A DNA stretch of 64,000 nucleotides from Prostheceraeus crozeri (lineage: Eukaryota; Platyhelminthes; Polycladida; Euryleptidae): the NCBI GenBank assembly GCA_907163375.1, contig CAJQUW010006152.1:1-64000 (forward strand), given 5' to 3'. Shown one piece after another: positions 53,237-59,625 of this stretch; positions within the stretch are counted from its first letter, which is position 1, and the number at the start of each line of letters is the position of its first letter. Made by a program: the position numbers and the translations under genes. A model generated the notes under the pieces. The model made no database searches, was not told the DNA's origin, and saw nothing but the letters and a program-made list of their open reading frames with translations.

Positions 53237-54457
53237 TCACTGTCGATCACTTAGATGAAAGATGTCGGCACGACGCATCCAAGAGTTCATACTTGAAGGA
53301 TAACCAGTCCATTTAACAAGACACCATTCTTCACCTTGCCGTTTTTTACATCGAATGATTTTCTCTACCAAATATGTTTCACTTTCAGTGACTACCTCAA
53401 TCTCATCGCGGTAAAAGCTACCCTCAATTTCTTCATTATCGTAATCTTTCAACTTGTAGGTGGTCGGAGAGTCTTTTTGATTAATCCTTGATACTGTAAA
53501 TACCTCCTCTGTCCAATTCGGAAGGTACCCTTTAGCAAAAACACTTTTCACTTTTGAGATACGAACTTTATCGCCAATTTTCACATCACTTTTCACATGA
53601 GTGCGTTTACGTTGAAATGATTCGCGCACTTTATCTACATTGTCAGCATTTACATCTACTGGTCTGAGTCCAATAGAACGATGGATAGAGTGATTGTAGG
53701 CATGGAGTGTATCTTGTAGAACCTTTGTCCAATTTTGTGTCAAGTTGGCAGTAAAATGTCGCCACAAGCGATTTTTTAATGTGCGATTAAAACGTTCAAC
53801 GAGTGCAGCTTTATAAGCGCTCTTTACACTAAACAACTCAATGTCATGCCTCTCAAATAATCTTGTCACATGCTGATTTTCAAACTCTTTTCCTTGATCA
53901 CTCTGAATTCTTTTTGGAATGCGACCTTCTCGAAAAATTGTTTGGAATGCTTTTGCTACTCCTTTCCCTTCTTTAGTTTTTAAAGGTTGAGCCCACGCAT
54001 AACGCGAGAAAATATCAATGACGGTTAAAATAAAATTATTGCCCGAGTTATGTTTTGAAATGGAGGCAACATCGCACAAATCTGCTTGCCACTGTTCATC
54101 GATGTCATGAACAATATAATGGCGGGTGCGGTACTTCTTTTTCGCTTGTTTGTGGAGTGTATAGGTAGCCTGACCCTTTAACCATCGTTTCACTTGTGAT
54201 TGTGGAAGACCACTCGCTTTTGATAATTTCTTGATAGATGCAAATCCTGCCGGATGTTTTACATCATAATAGATTGACTTCAAACGTTCAGTCGATGACG
54301 GCTGACTCTTTTTCCTCCTTCTCATCTTTTTGTTTTCTTGCCTTTCTACATTTACAACAACTGCAGCATTTAGCTTTAGCGGTTTTGCGATCGTGTTCAC
54401 ATTGCTTAGGGGTTTCATTATGAGAGCTGGCGCAGCAAGTGCAAGTGACAACGACAT
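53237..54457 (-). CDS. Retroviral-type integrase with chromodomain (Polinton)
   Basis: 406 aa from ATG 54457. The rve-type core has the D-D-E triad in WQADLCDVA (D126), IQSDQGKEFEN (D187) and ALVERFNRTLKN (E221). A helix-turn-helix-like region precedes it (ASGLPQSQVKRWLKGQ, about 81-96). An SH3-like segment (VKIGDKVRISKVK) and a C-terminal chromodomain (YLVEKIIRCKKR, WCLVKWTGYP, about 350-400) follow. It would insert the element and may target chromatin through the chromodomain. The first 50 codons overlap a Cys-rich frame (54503-54288). Confidence 0.92.
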   Translation of the reverse strand: MSLSLALAAPALIMKPLSNVNTIAKPLKLNAAVVVNVERQENKKMRRRKKSQPSSTERLKSIYYDVKHPAGFASIKKLSKASGLPQSQVKRWLKGQATYTLHKQAKKKYRTRHYIVHDIDEQWQADLCDVASISKHNSGNNFILTVIDIFSRYAWAQPLKTKEGKGVAKAFQTIFREGRIPKRIQSDQGKEFENQHVTRLFERHDIELFSVKSAYKAALVERFNRTLKNRLWRHFTANLTQNWTKVLQDTLHAYNHSIHRSIGLRPVDVNADNVDKVRESFQRKRTHVKSDVKIGDKVRISKVKSVFAKGYLPNWTEEVFTVSRINQKDSPTTYKLKDYDNEEIEGSFYRDEIEVVTESETYLVEKIIRCKKRQGEEWCLVKWTGYPSSMNSWMRRADIFHLSDRQ

Positions 54458-54503
54458 TCACCTCTGGCGGCTCATTACATGGCAAGCAACACATCTGCTT
54501 CAT
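54288..54503 (-). CDS. Small Cys-rich protein overlapping the integrase start
   Basis: 71 aa from ATG 54503, one base after the stop of the upstream gene (TAAtATG). It has twelve Cys in paired clusters (CCLPC, CTCC, CCSCCKC), then a charged tail (RKQKDEKEEKES). It overlaps the integrase ATG in another frame. The Cys density is far above chance and the tight stop/start junction matches neighbouring genes, so it may be a real zinc-binding protein. It could instead be a shadow of the Lys/Ala-rich integrase N-terminus. Confidence 0.45.
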   Translation of the reverse strand: MKQMCCLPCNEPPEVNVVVTCTCCASSHNETPKQCEHDRKTAKAKCCSCCKCRKARKQKDEKEEKESAVID

Positions 54504-54504
54504 A

Positions 54505-55197
54505 TTAATAGTCTGAGAACATGTATTTCCTAGGAGGAGCTGTTTTACGTTTTCCTTTTACCAGTTTTAGTGATGATGTAGATCTACGTCGAGTTCTTCC
54601 TCTTGTTTGCTTAGTGAGTGTGGGAGGGGATGTAGCAGGTGACGTCTTAAACCAATTTGTTGGCATTTTCATCGCCTGAAGCATTGGAGTAGTAGCCACT
54701 GTTGAATCAAGTTCTTTCAATGTCTCATTATTTAAAGCAAATTTTGGCACATTATGCTTTTTCAATAGTTTAAGAAAGTATGACCAACCAGGTGGAACAT
54801 AGCCCTGACGGCGCTTTCTACGTGTTGCATACTGAATCAAGTCTTCATAACGTGAAGCATCAATCACTTTATTTTCATCTGTAATGATTTCTCCTCTATC
54901 ATTTACATTGAGATGGGGTTCAATACTGTTGAAAAGAGATATGGCATGTGCGCGAGATGCTAAAGGTGTAGCAGTCGATACAGAGTCACGCATCTTATTC
55001 TTCAAGTTTTTCAATTGCTCAACAGTTTCCGATTGTAATAATACAGCACGATGTGGATCTTTGATGTGAACATTTTGCTGATAATCTATTTCTTTCCTAT
55101 ACATTTGATTTGCAAGAGGTTGCTTTACTTGCTGCATGGCAGTCAATTGTACATATTCATCCTGAGGAATAACAATCATGCGAGAATAAGAACTCAT
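54505..55197 (-). CDS. Conserved Polinton protein of unknown function
   Basis: 230 aa. Starts SSYSRMIVIPQDEYVQLTAM, a start I associate with a protein often found beside the packaging ATPase in Polintons. The middle is charged and helical (ETVEQLKNLKNKMRD). The pattern RYEDLIQYATRRKRRQGYVP then PPGWSYFLKLLKKHNVP is followed by a Thr/Ser/Pro and Arg-rich tail. Its ATG overlaps the ATPase stop (ATGA), so it is probably expressed with it. No membrane segment. Function unknown; a structural or packaging role is inferred from position. Confidence 0.65.
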   Translation of the reverse strand: MSSYSRMIVIPQDEYVQLTAMQQVKQPLANQMYRKEIDYQQNVHIKDPHRAVLLQSETVEQLKNLKNKMRDSVSTATPLASRAHAISLFNSIEPHLNVNDRGEIITDENKVIDASRYEDLIQYATRRKRRQGYVPPGWSYFLKLLKKHNVPKFALNNETLKELDSTVATTPMLQAMKMPTNWFKTSPATSPPTLTKQTRGRTRRRSTSSLKLVKGKRKTAPPRKYMFSDY

Positions 55198-55811
55198 AGT
55201 TTGTAGATAATCATGGGAGTTTTCAAAATATCACTTCGAAATCTAAATTCTTCCGGACACTCTTGCGTAAAGTCAATGAATAAGTAACCGTATGGTTTTT
55301 CAGTAGCTGCTTGAAAAATTTCAATTAAGGCTTTTGATCCTCTGGGTGCAACTTGTCGCGCTAAAATTTCAAATTGACTTTTATCTCGCGGATTCTTGAA
55401 AATAGCATAATAGTGTGTATTCAGGTTTCGTGTACGAGCTTCTTTTCCATCAGGAAACAAATTTTGTGTAATATAGATGATAAAACACCTTTTATGGTGT
55501 GCTGCGCGAGTGAACATATCTGTAACATCTTTTGAATTCTTACTTTCTTTTAATAAATCATCCAATACAACAACATCATTAGACTGAAGTTTATCCACTG
55601 GAATAATTCCTTCATGTCGAATAAAGTTGCGACTTTGCAATTCCTGAAACAGCGACGGTTGATAAATACCATAACACCAAATCACTCGATTGATAGGTTC
55701 CTTAAACAACTCCCTTCTTTTATCCAATAAATTCAGCGTGAAAACAGTTTTACCTGCATGAGATGGACCTGATACAGTCAGAACTTTATCACATTGAAGT
55801 CTGAAATCCAT
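55194..55811 (-). CDS. FtsK/A32-type DNA packaging ATPase
   Basis: About 205 aa from ATG 55811 (MDFRLQCDKVLTVS); the frame is open for 16 more codons upstream but begins with a non-ATG codon and overlaps the preceding gene. Walker A GPSHAGKT, Walker B NDVVVLDDLL and a following sensor-like YITQNLFP mark the HerA/FtsK-A32 family. It would pump DNA into the capsid. It heads a cluster ATPase, unknown 230-aa protein, Cys-rich protein, integrase. Confidence 0.9.
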   Translation of the reverse strand: MDFRLQCDKVLTVSGPSHAGKTVFTLNLLDKRRELFKEPINRVIWCYGIYQPSLFQELQSRNFIRHEGIIPVDKLQSNDVVVLDDLLKESKNSKDVTDMFTRAAHHKRCFIIYITQNLFPDGKEARTRNLNTHYYAIFKNPRDKSQFEILARQVAPRGSKALIEIFQAATEKPYGYLFIDFTQECPEEFRFRSDILKTPMIIYKL

Positions 55812-55830
55812 TTTATTACTTTGAGACTCA

Positions 55831-55840
55831 ACATTTGCAT
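55831..55840 (-). promoter_or_regulatory. ATGCAAATGT motif before the ATPase cluster
   Basis: ATGCAAATGTTG on the minus strand, 20-29 nt before ATG 55811; includes the exact octamer ATGCAAAT. Confidence 0.5.
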
Positions 55841-55842
55841 AA

Positions 55843-56184
55843 TTAACGCTTAGAGCCAAAGATATTTCCCAATAGGTTGCCCACGGCAGGAGCTATCATT
55901 GGAAGTATTGCTGAAAGGAAACCGCCCTTTTGTGTTAGAGTTTTCCTCTTTCTTTGAAGGGCGACTTTAGGATTGGAGATGAAACGCAATTTCGTAGCAT
56001 ATCGCTTAAGTAACTTTCGTTGTTTTGGCGCTAATTTCTTCGTCCTCAACTTCCTCACATGAGAAATAATTTCACAAATGAATTTATCGTTAGCATGTCG
56101 TATAGCATTGTATCGCTGATTTGCTTTCATTCGTCGGAGAGCTTGAATGGCTGAAGAAAACTTTTGACTTTTACGTTTCGCCAT
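55843..56184 (-). CDS. Basic pX/pVI-like minor capsid protein
   Basis: 113 aa. A highly basic N-terminal two thirds (AKRKSQKFSSAIQALRRMK) is followed by LTQKGGFLSAILPMIAPAVG, where Q-K-G-G-F looks like an adenain-type cleavage site releasing a hydrophobic amphipathic tail (LLGNIFGSKR). This arrangement is shared by many Polinton and adenovirus-like minor capsid precursors. A degenerate motif TTAGCAAAGAC lies about 20 nt before the ATG. Confidence 0.75.
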   Translation of the reverse strand: MAKRKSQKFSSAIQALRRMKANQRYNAIRHANDKFICEIISHVRKLRTKKLAPKQRKLLKRYATKLRFISNPKVALQRKRKTLTQKGGFLSAILPMIAPAVGNLLGNIFGSKR

Positions 56185-56235
56185 TTTCCGTGTTAGTCTT
56201 TGCTAAAACCTATCTTTACCACATTTGCATAGGCA

Positions 56236-56559
56236 CTAACTATTGCGACATAAGTGACACTCGAAATGAGCAATGTCACAGTGGTTACATTGGCAAAGTT
56301 GAATGCAATTACGTATGAAACAGCGTTGACAAAAAGCATGCTTACATCTCTTGAAGATGCGCTTTTCATTTCCATCCTTTCGCTTACATACATCGCAACA
56401 CATAGTTTCACCGTTACTGATGTCTATAGCAAGTCTTTTTGAAGATATGAATTTGCTAGCCTTTTCTAAATAATAGACGCATGTACAGAAGGAATATACT
56501 TCGAGAGTGAGCAGACATAGCTCGAAAACCAGTTGTGCTACAATCAAGTACCACTGCAT
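56236..56559 (-). CDS. Membrane-anchored RING-like protein
   Basis: 107 aa from ATG 56559, 2 nt after the stop of the upstream gene (TGAaaATG). A hydrophobic segment at about 4-30 (WYLIVAQLVFELCLLTLEVY) should span a membrane. The C-terminal half is a RING-type finger: C-x2-C-x13-C-x-H-x2-C-x2-C (CDVCKRKD...RCKHAFCQRC) then C-x2-C pairs (CQCNHC, CHLC). Such proteins often act as ubiquitin ligases at membranes; this function is inferred. The same C-x2-C-x13-C-x-H-x2-C-x2-C spacing recurs in the short protein at 57643-57768. Confidence 0.65.
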   Translation of the reverse strand: MQWYLIVAQLVFELCLLTLEVYSFCTCVYYLEKASKFISSKRLAIDISNGETMCCDVCKRKDGNEKRIFKRCKHAFCQRCFIRNCIQLCQCNHCDIAHFECHLCRNS

Positions 56560-56561
56560 TT

Positions 56562-56972
56562 TCAATTTTTCTTTATGGAAAGTTGAATATGAATATCTGA
56601 AATCGCTTCAATCACTAGACTGCTACCATGATGGTTAAATGCGTTAAGACGTTCAGCAATTTTTATCATATGTCTTTTAAAAAATTCTTCGGGGTGATCT
56701 ACCACTTCCATTGAATAAGAAGCAAAATGGAAAGAGCGACTTTCCACCTCTTCCTTTCCAAAATGACTAAACTTAATTTTCGCAACTAATCGCGCCATGA
56801 CAATGCTATCAGAGAATGTATTCATTAACTCTAGAAATAGAGTGCTAGCATCATCGACCACTGCTTCGATGTCGGTCTCATCTTTATGAAAATTTATCAC
56901 ATAATCTTGAACAGCTCCTTTTAAACTTTGCCTATGAAAACGTAATGTTCCGCAGTCGTTTGAGAAAGACAT
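56562..56972 (-). CDS. Free-standing homologue of a polymerase N-terminal module
   Basis: 136 aa. The stretch VMARLVAKIKFSHFGKEEVE, then FHFASYSMEVVD, FFKRHMIKIAERLNAF and SLVIEAISDIHIQLSI, follows the same pattern as residues about 155-245 of the PolB frame (MKALIYLKIKYVKIDHHTGQ, FHIPSSPATEVVD, NFHIQGLKLNIDKF, LIFDGIESALFKISLL). So this gene looks like a separate copy of a PolB-associated domain. Function unknown. ATGCAAT lies 25 nt upstream of the ATG. Confidence 0.6.
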   Translation of the reverse strand: MSFSNDCGTLRFHRQSLKGAVQDYVINFHKDETDIEAVVDDASTLFLELMNTFSDSIVMARLVAKIKFSHFGKEEVESRSFHFASYSMEVVDHPEEFFKRHMIKIAERLNAFNHHGSSLVIEAISDIHIQLSIKKN

Positions 56973-56996
56973 GATCGCCCTTTAACTAACCCATCC

Positions 56997-57003
56997 ATTG
57001 CAT
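56997..57003 (-). promoter_or_regulatory. ATGCAAT motif (variant) before the 56.24-56.97 kb cluster
   Basis: ATGCAAT on the minus strand, 25 nt before ATG 56972; one base different from ATGCAAA. Confidence 0.35.
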
Positions 57004-57059
57004 GAAAACAACAACTCTTCTCATAGTAACATTTATTGAATAACGGTAACAAGCATGCA

Positions 57060-57608
57060 TTATAAATCAATGGTTTGAAAGAGATAAAATAGATACAGCT
57101 GATAACTATCATACAGCGAGCAATGATAACCATACAGGACTTTGGCAGTGTTGAGGTAAGGAGGAAAGAAGCATTGGTTATGAACGTAGCTACTACAACG
57201 AACAGACAAAATAGGAACACACAAATCCTTAAAACGTTTCGTGACTTCATGATAATGTTGATTCACTCTACTATCCCAAGGCGGGAGCAAAATATCATCA
57301 ATGATTAGATTGGGAAATACTTTCCTCTCCTTACCAGGATTATTACAAAAGATGCGTATAACATTGAAAGCAGCTAACCATCGTTTAAAGTCAATAAGAA
57401 GAGCACTCTCACAAGAAAAGCCATAGTCTTGCAAATATTTCAGATTAAGTCCATGAATGTGTTTTCTCGCCCATTGATCAACATTGGGATCACAGTTGGC
57501 ATGTTGATGATAGACACTAACAATCTGATATGTCCAATTGTTCATAGCAATAGCACTGAGCTCCTGTACAGGTTCACCCTCACAATCCATAAAAATGATG
57601 ATAGAAGC
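57060..57608 (-). CDS. DEDD-type 3'-5' exonuclease-like protein
   Basis: About 180 aa. Begins ASIIIFMDCEGEPVQELSAI, a hydrophobic strand ending in D-x-E (exonuclease motif I of DnaQ/DEDD enzymes), followed by WARKHIHGLNLKYLQDYG and LLIDFKRWLAAFNVI (candidate motif II region) and FKDLCVPILSV. The open frame runs upstream of the ATG to a splice-acceptor-like CGTTTTAG, so this may be a downstream exon of a transcript starting near 58.58 kb; otherwise ATG 57590 is the start. A proofreading or nucleic-acid trimming role is inferred. The last acidic motif is not obvious. Confidence 0.5.
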   Translation of the reverse strand, partial: ASIIIFMDCEGEPVQELSAIAMNNWTYQIVSVYHQHANCDPNVDQWARKHIHGLNLKYLQDYGFSCESALLIDFKRWLAAFNVIRIFCNNPGKERKVFPNLIIDDILLPPWDSRVNQHYHEVTKRFKDLCVPILSVRCSSYVHNQCFFPPYLNTAKVLYGYHCSLYDSYQLYLFYLFQTIDL

Positions 57609-57642
57609 CTAAAACGGAAATTTACACATCTAAGGAAGCGTT

Positions 57643-57768
57643 CTATAACATATTACAAAATGAAGAATTACATCGATGCTTTTCACGACAAAATACACAA
57701 ATGATATGATGGCAACGAAGAAGTAAAATGTATCTAATAAGACCACGTCTACGACACTCAAAGCACAT
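57643..57768 (-). CDS. Very small RING-like protein
   Basis: 41 aa from ATG 57768 (MCFECRRRGLIRYILLLRCH). Cys/His spacing C-x2-C-x13-C-x-H-x2-C-x2-C-x5-C-x4-C is a RING-like finger with the same first half as the membrane-anchored RING protein at 56.24-56.56 kb. The frame is open upstream, so it may also be an exon of a longer product. It lies just after the stop of the 57.8-58.5 kb gene. Confidence 0.45.
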   Translation of the reverse strand: MCFECRRRGLIRYILLLRCHHIICVFCREKHRCNSSFCNML

Positions 57769-57802
57769 AAGCGAATTGTCATAGGGTAGAGTTAGGAAAG
57801 GA

Positions 57803-58578
57803 CTAGTAATTCTCCTTCTTTGATTTGCGTTTTGATGTAGCATTCTTCTCCGACTTGCGCTTCGTACCACTGCTGTTAAGGATTTGATCAATTATGTCGT
57901 CCACGTTGGGTGGTTTCGGAATATATAAAATGGATTCCATATGCATGGAGAGAGAGGCTATTTTATTATCCTTGTGTCGACCATAATATAGCCCATTCAC
58001 TTTGAAAAGGATATCCCAAGTACCTTCTCCGAGCTCATCACATCTGATGGGTATTGAATGATCTCCATCCTTCTTATAGTAAGTACACCAATGTGATACC
58101 GGTAGGCAAATGTGATTACCATCCCAAATCTTTCTATAGGGAGTATCCTTGTCATCTCTCGCCTTCCACTCTTGAGCAAGAGGAGTAGGAATGTCCATAT
58201 TTAATGTCACGTACTCCTCAATAATATCAAGTTGGTGGCGAATGTACGGACTCACGGGGATCAGTATGTAGTCCCCATACTGATTGTGCATTATCTTGAC
58301 ATCCGTGGAAGGGAGCATTCCCGTTTGGAGTACTACGCTATGATCATCATAACGCAAGGCTTGTTTAAATTTACGCTGTAGCGGTGTAGGATTATGTACC
58401 TTGGATGTTTCTTCCACTGGCCTCAGTTGTAGATGATCTGACCGTAGCGAACCTTGTAACGTTTGACCGCCATTTTGTCCTACTAGTGCAGCAGATGGAG
58501 TAGATGCCTGAAAATGAAAAAAGATTGTATTAAGTTTACGTTCAAGGGAGGAGAGGGAGGGAAGTAGCGACTTACCAT
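57803..58578 (-). CDS. Polinton rightmost gene, possible ssDNA-binding-like protein
   Basis: The conserved body covers 58417-57803 (about 204 codons, the frame opening with a non-ATG codon). Upstream, a minus-strand ATG at about 58578 is followed directly by GTAAGT, and an acceptor TTTTCAG near 58508 leads into the same frame, as in the polymerase gene. The body ends in a strongly basic Ser/Lys tail (SGTKRKSEKNATSKRKSKKE). The region EGTWDILFKVNGLYYGRHKD then IASLSMHMESILYIP looks beta-rich and might be an OB-type fold, but this is a guess. A TATA box at 58680-58686 suggests early expression. Confidence 0.55.
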
Positions 58579-58679
58579 TTTAGTTGGGTAATAGAACAGG
58601 GAACTAGAGAGAGAGAAAATGTGCGTCCGTCACTCGTGTGATTCAACGATGGAATGATTCTCACTGTGGAAGGCTCGCT

Positions 58680-58686
58680 ATTTATA
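58680..58686 (-). promoter_or_regulatory. TATA box of the rightmost Polinton gene
   Basis: TATAAAT on the minus strand in CTTTATAAATAGCG, about 100 nt before the likely ATG (58578). It lies just inside the right terminal repeat. Confidence 0.6.
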
Positions 58687-58739
58687 AAGAAATGCTTGAT
58701 TCTCATTGGATGATGATCCTCATTGGACAATAACATCAA

Positions 58740-59625
58740 GCTGATTCCAAATCTGGTCTCTGTTTTCCAATCCGATGCTTCGTTTTGAAGCTAGAGTCCA
58801 AAACGTCCCAAATTCTAACTCTGTCGTTTTTCACCAATGTCCCAAAATCTTAAATGGCGTCTCACATCTAAACGAAGACAGATAGGAACAAGCCGATTGT
58901 TTCACTGAATTTGTCTCACTCTTAGCTTTCAAACGAGCTATCGCACGACAAAATCCGTCCACTGGAAGCCAAAATCGAAGCAAGCTGTCCAGAGGGGGGG
59001 GGACGTCAGCCGAAAATTTTTTCTCTCCGATTTCGCTGGAAACATCCTTCCTAACCCAAAATTTCACGTAGATTCCGAATCTGGCCTCCGTTTTCTCATC
59101 CGATGCTTCGTTTGGGCGCTACACACCAAAACATCCCAAATTCTAACTCTGTCGTTTTTTCGAAAAATGTTGAAAATTTTTTCTCTCCGATTTCGCTGGA
59201 AACATCCTTCCTAACCCAAAATTTCACGTAGATTCCGAATCTGGACTCCGTTTTCTCATCCGAACACTCCTTCCACTCGAAACAACCCATTTACAACCCA
59301 ACATTCAGCAGATTGCACCAAAAACATCACACACTATAGCCTCAACACTAATCCTGGCGGTCGGTCACGTCAACCCATACGAGACCAACACATCCGAGTC
59401 TCACACTCTGTCGTTCCAGAGGGGGGGGGGGAGTCAGCGAACATGTTGTGAACCCACCTGGTCGGCACACCACGACAGACTCTGTCGTTCCAGAGGGGGG
59501 GGGGACTCAGACCCGAAGCACCACGGCGGCCGACCACGACACTCTGCCGTTCCAGAGGGGGGGGGAGTCAGCGATGGCGGCCATCTTGCGCTATCTGGTG
59601 TTTGTCACTTCCTTACTACTCAGCT
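58740..59625 (-). repeat. Polinton right terminal inverted repeat
   Basis: 886 bp. The inner boundary is at GCTGATTCCAAATCTG, matching CAGATTTGGAATCAGC at 38757-38772. The outer 500 bp match the left repeat closely, except for one extra C-tract unit (about 59505-59570). The inner 125 bp are somewhat more diverged. Confidence 0.9.

Larger units (their letters stand above)
37030..59625. mobile_element. Polinton/Maverick, 22.6 kb, looks whole
   Basis: The ends are inverted repeats starting AGCTGAGTAGTAAGG (37030) and ending CCTTACTACTCAGCT (59625). It encodes the diagnostic set: protein-primed PolB, retroviral-type integrase, packaging ATPase, adenain-like protease and double-jelly-roll capsid protein, plus about a dozen others. 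All main reading frames are long and uninterrupted, and most of the two terminal repeats still match closely, so the insertion looks young. No matching 6-bp target duplication was found by eye. The gene layout is outer genes near each end (with TATA boxes), a block of minus-strand structural genes, and a small plus-strand transcription-factor-like cluster in the middle. Confidence 0.95.

Noticed and set aside
58831-59290. Minus-strand frames in the right terminal repeat
   Set aside because: Mirror copies of the terminal-repeat frames at the left end.
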